From Leptothermofonsia sp049200465 (lineage in GTDB: Bacteria > Cyanobacteriota > Cyanobacteriia > Leptolyngbyales > Leptolyngbyaceae), in NCBI RefSeq assembly GCF_049200465.1, contig NZ_CP120836.1, positions 5,270,001 to 5,334,000 on the forward strand: a stretch of 64,000 bases of DNA. The letters are read 5' to 3'. Positions 1 through 9,191 of the stretch are shown here, piece by piece. A program made the position numbers and the translations under genes. A model generated the notes under the pieces. That model made no database searches, was not told the DNA's origin, and saw only the letters and a program-made list of their open reading frames with translations. Numbering within the stretch: position 1 is the stretch's first letter; every line of letters begins with the position of its first letter.

Positions 1-56
1 GTCGCTCTTTATCGCTATCGGCTGGAGTTTTTACCTGTCAAGAGCAAGTAAGCAGG

Positions 57-143
57 TATAGCTGTCGCCAGGTTGCTTGGGACATTGGGTAAAGAGAGGA
101 GGCTACGCCCCTAAGACAAGAGAGTTCCACCTCTCCACACCCG
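57..143. repeat. R1 MITE-like repeat, partial copy
   Basis: The left part matches the R1b end (TATAGCTGTCGCCAGGTTGC followed by a GGACATTGG block). The inner GC-rich part is diverged and no right terminus is recognisable, so this looks like a decayed copy. Confidence 0.5.
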
Positions 144-154
144 AAATTATCCTA

Positions 155-196
155 ATAATTGTGTCTTAATTGTATAATTGTGTCTTAATTGTGTCT
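155..196. repeat. 19-bp tandem duplication
   Basis: A 19-bp unit beginning ATAATTGTGTC occurs twice in direct succession (155-173 and 174-192), with four further matching bases. It lies just left of an R1 copy and looks like replication slippage. No gene overlaps it. Confidence 0.8.
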
Positions 197-203
197 AGCT
201 ACT

Positions 204-318
204 TATAGCTTTACACGAGTGTGTTAAGACATTGGAATCATAGAGGGGGTTGGGGCGCAGCCCCCAGTCAGGGGTTCCACCCCTGCACGCTGTCCTAACC
301 ATAAGGATTACCGCTATA
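204..318. repeat. R1 MITE-like repeat, full copy
   Basis: The element begins TATAGC and ends GCTATA, with inner GTTAAGAC/GTCCTAAC blocks near each end. Between them are two GC-rich hairpins, one GGGGGTTGG...CAGCCCCC-like and one AGGGGTTCCACCCCT. This is the reverse orientation of the copies at 8414 and 34403. It fills the gap downstream of the SPFH gene. Confidence 0.8.
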
Positions 319-392
319 GCAGCTCATTCACTCCTTTCCCTTCTGGCTCTTGATTCCTGACTCCCTAAAAGTATTGCATTGCTGCTACTGAG

Positions 393-1199
393 TTAAGAAC
401 TGCTGCCATTGTTGGATGTTCTCTCTGAGCCAGGACTATCCGGGTAAAGCAAATCAGACACCGCCTCTGTCAGGGTACCGGGGTCCATAAAGATCACTTT
501 GGTATTTTTACTTTCGCTCAGTTTCACATTTCCATCGATATACTTTTGGGCAATCAGGTAACGCAGCACGGTTTCAGGGTTTGGCTGCGACTGAATAGCC
601 CGTTGAATCCGTTGAATCGATTCCACCATCCCTTCCGTTTCTGAGATTGCGGCCTTTCGTTTACTTTCTGCCGCCCGCTCTGCCTCCAGTGCTTCTCTCA
701 ACGTGTCGGAGAGTTTAATATCCTGCACCTCAACCCGGATCACCTTCACTCCCCAGCTTTCCGTCGCTTCATCCAATTCGTGTAGCAGTGCCTGGTTAAT
801 TTTGTTACGGGAGGAAACCGTCTCTCGCAAATCCATCCGTCCAATTTCAGATCGAAGGGTGGTGATCACTAAATTTTCGAGTGCCTTTTCTAAATCTTCG
901 ATCGCATAATAAGCCTTCTGCACATCCAGGATTTTCCAGTACATCACTGCATCTACCTGAAGCGTTACGTTATCTCGCGTAATTGCTGATTGTGGAGCGA
1001 TGTCTAGTAGTTGTTCACGAGTTGACTCTTCAATTACTGTATCAATGACGGGAATAACAAAATTAAGTCCTGGCTTTAACGTTCGGCGATACTGCCCAAA
1101 GCGCTCAACCAGAGCTTCATTACCCTGATAAATAATTTTTACTGACCCCAAAATATATCCAACAATCGCCAAAGTTAGAGCAGCTAAAAGAGGGTCCAT
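393..1199 (-). CDS. SPFH/band-7 (stomatin-prohibitin family) membrane protein
   Basis: The 268-residue product is a membrane-anchored scaffold of the stomatin/prohibitin/flotillin superfamily, the type thought to organise membrane microdomains and regulate membrane proteases. One hydrophobic segment lies at residues 4-20. The SPFH core follows (about 22-190, with VERFGQYRRTLKPGLNFVIP near its start). An Ala/Glu/Lys-rich coiled coil follows near residues 170-205 (EAERAAESKRKAAISE). The C-terminus is polar and Ser/Asn-rich. It starts at ATG 1199 and is slightly shorter than E. coli QmcA. It has no close co-directional neighbour and is probably monocistronic. The family is certain; the client membrane proteins are unknown. 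Confidence 0.9.
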   Translation of the reverse strand: MDPLLAALTLAIVGYILGSVKIIYQGNEALVERFGQYRRTLKPGLNFVIPVIDTVIEESTREQLLDIAPQSAITRDNVTLQVDAVMYWKILDVQKAYYAIEDLEKALENLVITTLRSEIGRMDLRETVSSRNKINQALLHELDEATESWGVKVIRVEVQDIKLSDTLREALEAERAAESKRKAAISETEGMVESIQRIQRAIQSQPNPETVLRYLIAQKYIDGNVKLSESKNTKVIFMDPGTLTEAVSDLLYPDSPGSERTSNNGSSS

Positions 1200-1326
1200 G
1201 AATAGGCTCCTGAGAGCGTGCAGAAGAGTCTAGTATTGCAAACACTAAATTTTGCGACACTGGGTGTGAGGGCGAAGCCCCAAAGAAGGGGGGCTACCCC
1301 TGCCTTCCAACATCGTCTTGCTGTAC

Positions 1327-1438
1327 TATAGCGATCTTATTTGAATTGTTTGAATTGTGAGAAAGGATTCCGTAGGAATCCTTTCTCATAAAGCCTCTCA
1401 ATCTCACGACTGATTTAGGACTGCTACAGCATAGATTG
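1327..1438. repeat. R3 MITE-like repeat
   Basis: It starts TATAGCGATCTTA and ends in the complement of TGTAGCAGTCCTA. Inside is a hairpin of AAAGGATTCC and GGAATCCTTT. Two other members lie at 62198 and 62770. The DNA left of it (about 1258-1326) has scraps of R1-like GC-rich hairpin. Confidence 0.7.
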
Positions 1439-1440
1439 TA

Positions 1441-1640
1441 TTTGAGTTTAGAGCGAAAGTTAGAAGGCAGGAACCAGGAGTTAGAAGTCAGAAGGAGCTG
1501 AGCTGAGAGGAAAGAAAAAAGAAGAAAGGAGTCAGGAGTTAGGGACTAGGGGCTAAGGAGAAGGGACTAGGGACTAGAGTTAGATGTCCTCTCAGAACTC
1601 AAAATTTAGAACTTATCTACCCTCCACCCATTCACTCATT
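1441..1640. repeat. Low-complexity purine-rich spacer
   Basis: The stretch consists of short degenerate motifs of the type GGAGTTAGAAGTCAGAAGG, GGGACTAGGGGCTAAGG and ACTCAAAATTTAGAAC. The same vocabulary recurs near 18421, 36424, 37640, 48080 and 54060. No ORF with coding character is visible. It looks like the degenerate spacer DNA common between genes in filamentous cyanobacteria. Confidence 0.6.
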
Positions 1641-1654
1641 TACTTATTTACCTT

Positions 1655-3382
1655 CTACTCCTGAAACTGCTGGGCATAGAACCTTGCATACCGCCCCCCC
1701 TGGTCTAGCAGTTCGGCATGGGTTCCGGCTTCAACCAGCCGCCCCTGTTCCAGCACTAGGATGCGGTCAGCGCGGCGAACGGTGGCGAGGCGGTGGGCGA
1801 TGATGAAGACTGTGCGGTTTTGCATCAAGCGTTCCAGGGCTTCCTGAACTAAGGCTTCTGATTCTGAGTCGAGGGCAGAGGTTGCTTCATCCAGGATCAG
1901 AATGCGGGGATTGAGTAGCACGGCGCGGGCGATCGCCAGTCGTTGTCGTTGCCCACCCGACAGGTTAACGCCGCGTTCTCCCACCCAGGTCTGGTAGCCC
2001 TGCGGAAATTCATCAATAAATTGATGGGCATTGGCAATCATCGCTGCCTTTTGAACGGCTTCCAGGTCGAACTCGGCCTGACCAAAGGCAATGTTTTGAG
2101 CGATCGTGCCAGAGAAGAGAATGGTTTCCTGGGGCACAATGCCAATTTGCCGCCTCAAGCTGGGCAAAGTCACGTCGCGAATGTCAATACCGTCAATTAC
2201 AATCTGCCCTTCCTGGGGATCATAGAAACGAGGCAGCAAATTGGCCAGGGTTGATTTTCCAGCACCGGAAGAACCAACCAGGGCGATCGCTTCCCCCGGC
2301 ATTGCCAGTAAATTGAGATTCCGCAAAACGGGCTGATTGGGCTGATAGGCAAAACTGACATTGCGATATTCCACTTTCCCCGTCACAGGGGGTAGTGCAA
2401 ATGCGCCGGGCCGATCCACTACCGTTGGTTGAATATCCAGTAGTTCAAAGATCCGTTCAATCGATGCTTCTCCCTGTTTGAACTCGTTGTAATTGCTGGT
2501 AACCAGAGAAATTGGGTCAATCAGCATCAGCACGGCAGTCAGGTAACTGACAAACTGCCCACCCGTTAAGTTTTGCTCAGAGACCTGCCAGCCCCCCAGC
2601 AACAGCAGCAGAAGTAAACTGAGCGACTCCAGAAAGCCAACAACTGGCAGCTGAATTGCTTTTAACTGTTCAGTTCGATAGCGGGCCCGACGGTTGCGTT
2701 CTGCTTCCCGGCTGAAGCGATCGAGCATGTAGTCTTCTGCTGCAAAGGCTTGTAGCAGACGCATGCCGCTGAACACCTCAACCAGCATTGCAGACAGGTT
2801 TGATATGCGGCTCTGGCTACGGAAAGAGAGTTTACGGAGCTGTTCTCCGAAGAAAGTGATGAGCAGTGCCATCAACGGTGCAATAATCAATGCGGCAAGG
2901 GTTAACTGCCAGTTGAGGTAAATCATGTAGCCCAACACCACAATCAGTTGCAGCAGGCTGGGTACAAACTGATGAAAGACCTTGTTCACCACTTCCCCAA
3001 TCCGATCCACGTCTTCCGTTAATCGGTAAGCCAGGTCACCGCTTTGAGTGGTCTCAAAGTAGCTGAGGCTAAGTCGCTGAAGATGGGCGTAGACCTGTTT
3101 GCGCAGATCAAAGGCGATCGCCAGTGACGCCTTCGCAATCAGCGAATCCTGCCCATACTGAGCAATTTTTTGAATCAGAAAGACAACAGTGCTAATCCCC
3201 GCCAGACGAGCGATTGTCAGGACATCGCCCCTGGCAATCGATACGGCGATCTCACCTGCCAGACCTGCCAGGATCGGCCAGATCGCCATGAAAATCAACG
3301 TACATAGCAGTGCCTGAACAATAATCCGACCCTGGGGTCGAACGTATGCAAAAAGCTGCCAGTAGCGATCGCGAGATTTCAA
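1655..3382 (-). CDS. ABC exporter half-transporter (membrane domain fused to ATPase)
   Basis: The 575-residue protein is a type IV (MsbA/HlyB/LmrA-like) exporter half-molecule that should act as a dimer in the inner membrane. Residues 20-300 form the six-helix membrane domain. The nucleotide-binding domain follows, with Walker A GSSGAGKST near residue 370, signature LSGGQRQR near 474 and Walker B ILILDEATSALD. The D-loop and the switch His (IIAHRLAT) are intact. The apparent start is TTG at 3382, because an in-frame stop lies just upstream and no ATG is available. No accessory gene is adjacent, so the substrate (lipid, peptide or drug) cannot be named. Confidence 0.92.
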   Translation of the reverse strand: MKSRDRYWQLFAYVRPQGRIIVQALLCTLIFMAIWPILAGLAGEIAVSIARGDVLTIARLAGISTVVFLIQKIAQYGQDSLIAKASLAIAFDLRKQVYAHLQRLSLSYFETTQSGDLAYRLTEDVDRIGEVVNKVFHQFVPSLLQLIVVLGYMIYLNWQLTLAALIIAPLMALLITFFGEQLRKLSFRSQSRISNLSAMLVEVFSGMRLLQAFAAEDYMLDRFSREAERNRRARYRTEQLKAIQLPVVGFLESLSLLLLLLLGGWQVSEQNLTGGQFVSYLTAVLMLIDPISLVTSNYNEFKQGEASIERIFELLDIQPTVVDRPGAFALPPVTGKVEYRNVSFAYQPNQPVLRNLNLLAMPGEAIALVGSSGAGKSTLANLLPRFYDPQEGQIVIDGIDIRDVTLPSLRRQIGIVPQETILFSGTIAQNIAFGQAEFDLEAVQKAAMIANAHQFIDEFPQGYQTWVGERGVNLSGGQRQRLAIARAVLLNPRILILDEATSALDSESEALVQEALERLMQNRTVFIIAHRLATVRRADRILVLEQGRLVEAGTHAELLDQGGRYARFYAQQFQE

Positions 3383-3937
3383 CGTTTGTTCAATTTGCGT
3401 GCTTGGTCAAGGCGAACTGTGGATGACATAACGACACAACCACAATTACCAACATCATTGGTACCAAAGACTGGCCAACATCAGGAATAATTTTTCCTAA
3501 AAATGGCTCAGTAATATGACACCAAACCTCTGGAAAGAATCACCAACGGTGTTAACAGGAGGCGAACGGTTGGCATCTTAGTATTGCCAATGTCAGCCAA
3601 AGTTGGAGCAAAGGGGCGACATATGGCGTAAAGTCAGCCAGGACAATAAATTCTTTTCCCATTTCTCATAAAATTCCTGGGCTGTAGTAAAATCTGGGCT
3701 GTCATTTAGAGATTTTCTGTGTAAAAAACAGAATCTTCCCATTTGATCAGGCAGGGGCCAATTTGTGACCAGTGACATAGTCAACATTATCCCCTACAAC
3801 TGCACAGATATGGTAATCCTATCTGGATTGTGAAAGGATTTTCCCAAAAAGAAAGACTTTCACGACTTCCTTCGTTCACAAATGATTTGAAACTACTGTA
3901 AGTCAGTGGCCCCCGTTCAATTGCAGGTAAGGAGCTA
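3383..3937. other. Gene-free stretch upstream of the ABC exporter
   Basis: Two short minus-strand ORFs are open here (about 64 and 66 codons, meeting at 3787). Neither shows a domain, a convincing ribosome site or a recognisable family. The second one runs into repeat R4, so I do not call either a gene. The exporter promoter should lie near 3385-3500. Confidence 0.5.
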
Positions 3938-4042
3938 TGTAGTCCGTTAGGATAGATTTGAGGGGAGCCCAAATCTATAAAATTCATTTCCAGGGTGTTT
4001 TGAGGGGTTGAAAAACTTCAAAACAGTCTTGACAGACCACCA
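3938..4042. repeat. R4 repeat (imperfect terminal inverted repeats)
   Basis: The left end TAGTCCGTTAGGATAG is the imperfect complement of the right end CAGTCTTGACAGACCACCA. The interior carries two short hairpins, GATTTGAGG...CAAATC and GTTTTGAGG...TTCAAAAC. It is the reverse orientation of the copy at 29934 and is joined directly to an R5-like repeat on its right. Confidence 0.65.
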
Positions 4043-4179
4043 GACGCAATTAAATTGAGGATGACTTTAGGGGTGGAGGGGCAAAATCCTCTTACAAGGT
4101 TGGGTTGAAGTATGAAACCCAACGTCCGTGTGAGTTACGCTACGTTAATCTATCCTGCAAATAGCTATCCTGCAAATAG
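4043..4179. repeat. R5-like repeat, degenerate, plus 15-bp tandem duplication
   Basis: The GACGCAATTAAATTGAGGAT start and GGGGTGGAGGGG core match R5 (compare 19148 and 30041), but the right part has diverged. At 4150-4179 a 15-bp unit CTATCCTGCAAATAG occurs twice exactly. The remaining 240 bases before the dedA gene hold no recognised feature. Confidence 0.5.
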
Positions 4180-4420
4180 TTAAGTCTAGCTGACTTGAAA
4201 AGGGTTAATAGCTAGCAGCCAGTAGCTAATTGCCCATTTTTATTCGCGGCGCTGTACCCAGTCCATCTTGGCTGCTTACACCATTTCTGTGCAGAGGAAG
4301 CTTGACCGATTAAGCAGAACGGGCTGCCTACCCGTGTAAGGAAGGGATTTTCTCGAAATTTGAGAGTTAAATCCCCCAGCTATGTAAGGGAGTTGAGATA
4401 TTCACTCAATACTAGGTAAC

Positions 4421-5041
4421 TTAAAGATTCCGCCTTTTAGCCCGGAGCTTTCTCTTGCGTCTAAAGACCCATACTCCCAGCCAGGCAATAAGTCCAATGA
4501 ATACAAGTTTAGAGACAGGTCCCAGGTACTCGTCCACCAGATAGTAATTACTGCCCAGAAAATACCCTAGCGCAGTGAGAAAGACAATCCAAAGTGTCGT
4601 TCCCAGTGTCGAATAAAGCAGGAAGGGAACAATGGACATTTCACTAATTCCTGCGGGTAAGGAAATCACGGTACGGACTCCTGGTACCAGACGGCAAAGA
4701 AGTACAGCCTTAGCCCCCTGCTTCTGAAACCAGTAGTTGGCTTTATCAATATCTCGACCCGAAAGTGTTAGCCACTTGCCGTAGCGATCGGCCCAATGCC
4801 TGAGTCGAACCTCACCCAAAATTTTGCCTGCGTAATACCAGGGTAGTGCCCCTGCCATAGTACCCACCACTCCGGCCAGTACCGCCATGCCAAAATCCAT
4901 CTTGCCCTGAGCTGCGGTGAATCCCGCCAGGGGCATGATCAATTCTGAGGGAATCGGGGGAAATAAGTTCTCCAGAAACATCAATAACCCAATCCCCACG
5001 TAACCCATAGAATTCATCGTATTCGTAATCCACTCGACCAT
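4421..5041 (-). CDS. DedA family membrane protein
   Basis: The 206-residue polytopic membrane protein belongs to the DedA/VTT superfamily. Its members are implicated in half-transporter or scramblase-like handling of undecaprenyl phosphate and phospholipids. It has the family acidic motif ENLFPPIPSELIMPLAG (residues about 23-39). The conserved Arg region CRLVPGVRTVISLPAG lies near residues 115-130. Several hydrophobic helices and a basic tail RRKRKLRAKRR follow. It starts at ATG 5041. It is divergent from valS, with about 240 bases of shared upstream DNA. The substrate in cyanobacteria is not settled. Confidence 0.9.
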   Translation of the reverse strand: MVEWITNTMNSMGYVGIGLLMFLENLFPPIPSELIMPLAGFTAAQGKMDFGMAVLAGVVGTMAGALPWYYAGKILGEVRLRHWADRYGKWLTLSGRDIDKANYWFQKQGAKAVLLCRLVPGVRTVISLPAGISEMSIVPFLLYSTLGTTLWIVFLTALGYFLGSNYYLVDEYLGPVSKLVFIGLIAWLGVWVFRRKRKLRAKRRNL

Positions 5042-5284
5042 TTGGGTGTCTCCTAACAGAGGCGATCGCGGCAGCAGGCTTTTACTGAAATTAATTAAGT
5101 TTTGTCAAAGAACATTCTGACAAAACAAGGTGCCCTTTCCAATTAGAGTGAAATGAAATAAACCAAATCTTTATCCCAAATTTGCGCCCCTTAGATGTGC
5201 CCACCTTGGCCGTCTGAGAGTCTGGCATGGCAGAATCTTAAGTACCATTAAGTTTTGATAGAGTTTTCACTGAGTCCATTTCCC

Positions 5285-8053
5285 ATGACTGCAACCACCC
5301 TGAACCTGCCGAGCCAGTACGACCCCACTACTACCGAAGCCAAGTGGCAGAAGTCCTGGGAGGCCAATCAGGTCTTCAAAGCAGACCCTCATCATCCGGG
5401 TGAACCTTATTGCATTGTGATTCCTCCGCCTAACGTGACGGGGAGTTTGCACATGGGGCATGCCTTTGAACACTCTTTGATCGATGTTCTGATCCGCTAC
5501 CACCGGATGATTGGGCGCAATACCCTCTGGTTGCCGGGGACTGACCACGCCAGTATTGCGGTCAGCACCATTCTGGATCGGGAACTTCAGGCCCAGGGAA
5601 AGACGCGCCAGGATATCGGACGGGAAGCCTATCTGGAACGGGCGTGGCAGTGGAAGGAAGAATCGGGCGGCACCATTGTGGGACAGTTGCGGCGGCTGGG
5701 GCTTTCCGTAGATTGGAGCCGGGAGCGCTTCACGATGGATGAGGGACTCTCGAATGCGGTGCTGGAAGCCTTCAATCAGTTGTATGAAGAGGGCTTGATT
5801 TACCGGGGAAACTACTTGGTTAACTGGTGCCCTGCCAGCCAGTCGGCGGTTTCAGACCTGGAAGTCGAAAACCAGGAAGTGAATGGGCACCTCTGGCATT
5901 TCCGCTATCCGCTGACAGACGGTTCGGGTTATGTGGAAGTGGCAACGACCCGTCCAGAAACGATGCTGGGTGATACAGCCGTGGCGGTAAACCCCAATGA
6001 TAATCGCTACCAGCACCTGATTGGCAAAACGGTGACCCTGCCCATCATGAACCGACCAATTCCAATCATTGCTGATGAGTTTGTTGATGCTACTTTTGGA
6101 ACAGGTTGTGTCAAGGTTACTCCAGCCCACGACCCCAATGATTTTGAGATAGGCAAACGTCACAATCTTCCCCTCATCAACATCCTGAACAAGGACGGTT
6201 CTCTCAACGAGAATGCGGGTCCCTTCCAGGGGCAGGATCGGTTTGTGGCTCGTAAGAATGTGGTGGCAAAGTTAGAGGAAGAGGGCTTTTTAGTCAAAAT
6301 AGAGGATTACAGGCACACTGTTCCCTATAGCGATCGCGGCAAAGTTCCGGTTGAACCCCTGCTCTCAACCCAATGGTTTGTTAAAATCGAACCCCTCGCT
6401 ACACGGGCACTAAATTTTCTCGACCAGAAAAATTCTCCCGTCTTTGTTCCCGAACGCTGGATGAAGGTCTACCGGGACTGGCTGGTCAGCCTGCGGGACT
6501 GGTGCATTTCGCGCCAACTCTGGTGGGGGCACCAGATCCCAGCCTGGTATGCTATCAGCGAAACGGGCGGCGAAATTACCGACACGACCCCCTTTGTTGT
6601 GGCGCGGAATGAAGCCGAAGCACGGCAGAAGGCGATCGCCCAGTTTGGGGCCAATGTGCAGCTAGAACAAGACCCGGACGTGCTTGATACCTGGTTTTCC
6701 GCTGGGTTATGGCCCTTCTCCACCCTCGGCTGGCCCAACCAGACGATCGATCTGGAGCGCTACTATCCCACCACCACCCTGGTAACGGGCTTTGACATCA
6801 TCTTCTTTTGGGTTGCCCGTATGACAATGATGGCTGGTCACTTTACTGGACAGATGCCTTTCAAAACGGTTTACATCCACGGGCTGGTGCGGGATGAAAA
6901 CAATAAAAAGATGTCCAAATCTGCGAACAATGGCATCGACCCGCTGTTGCTGATTAACAAATATGGCACCGATGCCCTGCGCTATACCCTGGTCAAGGAA
7001 GTTGCTGGGGCTGGACAGGACATCCGGCTAGAGTACAACCGAAAGACAGATGAATCCGCTTCCGTTGAGGCGTCCCGCAACTTTACTAACAAGCTATGGA
7101 ATGCCTCCCGGTTTGTCTTGATGAATTTGGGAGAGGATTACGAGTTCTCAAACTTAAGTTCTGAGTGGGAGCAAACCCTGCAAAACTCAAAACTCAAAAC
7201 CCAAAATCCCTTACAGCTAGCAGATCGGTGGATTCTATCGCGGTTTCATCAGGTAACCCAGCAGACCCGCGATTACATTGATAAGTTCGGTCTAGGTGAA
7301 GCGGCGAAAGGTCTGTATGAATTTATCTGGGGAGACTTTTGTGACTGGTATATCGAGCTGGTCAAATCCCGTCTGCAAGGAGAAGACAGGGAATCTCGGC
7401 GTAAAGTACAGCAAGTTCTGGTGTATGTCCTGGAAGGGACCCTCAAGCTGCTCCACCCCTTCATGCCCCACATTACAGAAGAGATCTGGCACACTCTGAC
7501 CCAGACTGATGATGATCAGTACCTGGCGCTGCAAGCTTACCCGGAACCCGATCGCACCCTCATCGATCCCGACCTAGAGCAACAGTTTGAGCTACTGATT
7601 AACACCATCCGCACCATCCGTAACCTGCGAGCAGAGGCCGAAGTGAAACCCGGAGTCAAGGTGGAAATCATTCTCCAGAGCGAAAGCGATCGCGAACGCC
7701 AGATTTTGACTCAGGGGAAGACTTATATCCAAGACCTGGCAAAGGTTGCAACGTTGTCCATTACCTCCACTCCTCCAGTAGAGACCAGCAAAATGTTCGC
7801 AGGGGTGGTTGGCACTGTCCAGGTTTTGATGCCCTTAGCTGGAGTGGTAGATATCGATGCCCTCTGCGCCAAGCTTGAAAAAGACCTAAAGAAGATCGAG
7901 ACTGAGATTCAGTCCTTGAGTAGCCGGTTAACCAACCCAAATTTTGTCAACAAAGCGCCAACTGACGTTGTAGAAGGAGCCCGAGCATCCTTAAAAGAAC
8001 TGGAAAAGCAGGCAGAAATTCTGCAAACCCGGCTTGCCAGACTTAAGAGTTAA
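5285..8053 (+). CDS. valS: Valine--tRNA ligase
   Basis: This cytosolic class Ia synthetase charges tRNA-Val and edits mischarged threonine. The 922-residue product has the HIGH-type motif PPNVTGSLHMGH near residue 47 and the inserted editing domain (ATTRPETMLGDTAVAV). The KMSKS loop NNKKMSKSANNG lies near residue 541, the anticodon-binding domain follows, and the C-terminal coiled-coil arm is rich in Lys/Glu. The frame is open from a TTG at 5255, but I choose ATG 5285 (MTATTLNLPSQYDP) because the extra ten residues are unlike the family. The residue 620-640 region has a short Ser/Lys/Gln-rich insertion (QNSKLKTQN) whose DNA resembles the local spacer repeats. Confidence 0.97.
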   Translation: MTATTLNLPSQYDPTTTEAKWQKSWEANQVFKADPHHPGEPYCIVIPPPNVTGSLHMGHAFEHSLIDVLIRYHRMIGRNTLWLPGTDHASIAVSTILDRELQAQGKTRQDIGREAYLERAWQWKEESGGTIVGQLRRLGLSVDWSRERFTMDEGLSNAVLEAFNQLYEEGLIYRGNYLVNWCPASQSAVSDLEVENQEVNGHLWHFRYPLTDGSGYVEVATTRPETMLGDTAVAVNPNDNRYQHLIGKTVTLPIMNRPIPIIADEFVDATFGTGCVKVTPAHDPNDFEIGKRHNLPLINILNKDGSLNENAGPFQGQDRFVARKNVVAKLEEEGFLVKIEDYRHTVPYSDRGKVPVEPLLSTQWFVKIEPLATRALNFLDQKNSPVFVPERWMKVYRDWLVSLRDWCISRQLWWGHQIPAWYAISETGGEITDTTPFVVARNEAEARQKAIAQFGANVQLEQDPDVLDTWFSAGLWPFSTLGWPNQTIDLERYYPTTTLVTGFDIIFFWVARMTMMAGHFTGQMPFKTVYIHGLVRDENNKKMSKSANNGIDPLLLINKYGTDALRYTLVKEVAGAGQDIRLEYNRKTDESASVEASRNFTNKLWNASRFVLMNLGEDYEFSNLSSEWEQTLQNSKLKTQNPLQLADRWILSRFHQVTQQTRDYIDKFGLGEAAKGLYEFIWGDFCDWYIELVKSRLQGEDRESRRKVQQVLVYVLEGTLKLLHPFMPHITEEIWHTLTQTDDDQYLALQAYPEPDRTLIDPDLEQQFELLINTIRTIRNLRAEAEVKPGVKVEIILQSESDRERQILTQGKTYIQDLAKVATLSITSTPPVETSKMFAGVVGTVQVLMPLAGVVDIDALCAKLEKDLKKIETEIQSLSSRLTNPNFVNKAPTDVVEGARASLKELEKQAEILQTRLARLKS

Positions 8054-8054
8054 C

Positions 8055-8080
8055 ACTCTTGAGAATTAACTCTCAAGAGT
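8055..8080 (+). terminator. Perfect hairpin just after valS
   Basis: Two bases after the valS stop, ACTCTTGAGA and TCTCAAGAGT form a perfect 10-bp stem around a 6-base loop. No U-tract follows, so it may stabilise the mRNA 3' end rather than act as a classical intrinsic terminator. Confidence 0.55.
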
Positions 8081-8147
8081 CATAGCCTGCACCCATCCTT
8101 GAACTAAAGGAATTCTGCCTGGTTATCTAAACCCGAAAAAAACAATT

Positions 8148-8241
8148 TAGGAGGTTTTCAGGGATTGCAACTCCTCAACACCTAGTGGAAATGGAATTTA
8201 TAGATTTGAGCTACCCCTCAAATCTATCCTGACGACTACTA
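8148..8241. repeat. R4 repeat, partly decayed
   Basis: The right half (GAGCTACCCCTCAAATCTATC, then CTGACGACTACTAGTAGT) matches R4 at 29934. The left end is diverged. Confidence 0.5.
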
Positions 8242-8413
8242 GTAGTATGAAAGAAGATTTTCTACACTTTACCAGCTAGGCTAAGAGAGCCATCTGGTCC
8301 GGTAGCGGTAGAATAAAGACGGTATTGTGGCTAGTGAAGTTATTGGCAAGTCCGTAAAACTCCCCTTGAAGATACAACAAGAGGGCTATTATGGTTGTTT
8401 TTACAATGAGTTT

Positions 8414-8526
8414 TATAGCGGTGTCATTATGGTTAGGACGGGATGCAGGGGTAGAACCCCTAGCTGGGGCGCAGCCCCTACTCTCGTTTTAATTCCAATG
8501 TCCTAACGCACCCGCGTAGAGCTATA
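8414..8526. repeat. R1 MITE-like repeat, full copy
   Basis: The ends are TATAGC and GCTATA with inner GTTAGGAC/GTCCTAAC. The core carries hairpins GGGGTAGAACCCC and GGGGCGCAGCCCC. It sits 30 bases upstream of the next gene, so it may carry or interrupt that gene's promoter. Confidence 0.8.
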
Positions 8527-8556
8527 CAATGACCAGTTGGGTAGAGAGATAGGGTG

Positions 8557-9021
8557 ATGCTGTATCTGGCGCAGGTACAAAAAAAGGGCTTCTTGGGCAA
8601 AGCAGGGCTGCTTCTGCTTGCCCGCCAGAAATCTGAAAATGCCTGGGCTGTTATGACCGAGGAAGAAATTGTTCTTTCTACAGAAGCTGGCAGTTTTGGT
8701 GAAGGAGTGCTGGTTCTGGTGGAGCTTTCAAATAGCCGCCAGGTTCTGTCCATCAAAGACGCGAAGGATTGGATCCTGGATATTATTCAAAAGTTTCTGG
8801 TTACGGGAATCACCCCTGCCTTTTTGCAACAGGAAACCGAACGCGCAGAGCAGTGGCGGCAGTCGTTAACCTTGCAAAGCCAGGAACTTGGTCGTCGCGC
8901 CCTGGAACTGGAAGCTCGCCGAGAGCAAGTACAGGAGCTAGAGGAAAAGCTCAAGCGCGAAAAAAAAACTTTGGAAACAATGGCCGCCCAGCTTAAGACG
9001 AAGCCTAACCCATCGAATTAG
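8557..9021 (+). CDS. Conserved cyanobacterial-type coiled-coil protein, function unknown
   Basis: The 154-residue soluble protein has an N-terminal globular part (about 1-95). Hydrophobic strands there include YLAQVQKKGFLGKAGLLLLA and GVLVLVELSNSR. A long charged coiled coil follows (about 98-148, heavy in Glu, Arg, Gln and Leu). GTG 8554 and ATG 8557 are adjacent in frame; I use the ATG. An AGAGAGATAGGG stretch upstream can act as ribosome site. I do not recognise a named domain. It appears to stand alone between R1 and a minus-strand gene. Confidence 0.75.
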   Translation: MLYLAQVQKKGFLGKAGLLLLARQKSENAWAVMTEEEIVLSTEAGSFGEGVLVLVELSNSRQVLSIKDAKDWILDIIQKFLVTGITPAFLQQETERAEQWRQSLTLQSQELGRRALELEARREQVQELEEKLKREKKTLETMAAQLKTKPNPSN

Positions 9022-9191
9022 TGACAATGAACTGCTAAAGCAGTATAGATAACATAGCCTGGGCGATCGCTGGATACCAAATCAAACTCAAAATCATTAA
9101 ACTCAGACTGAAGAGCCATTGAAAACGCTATCACAATCAGATTCGCTTCATGGTACGTATTCTCCAATCATTCTTTTGACAAAAACAAACC

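Noticed and set aside
3593..3987. Two abutting minus-strand ORFs (64 and 66 codons)
   Set aside because: No domain, no ribosome site, and the second is partly made of repeat R4.
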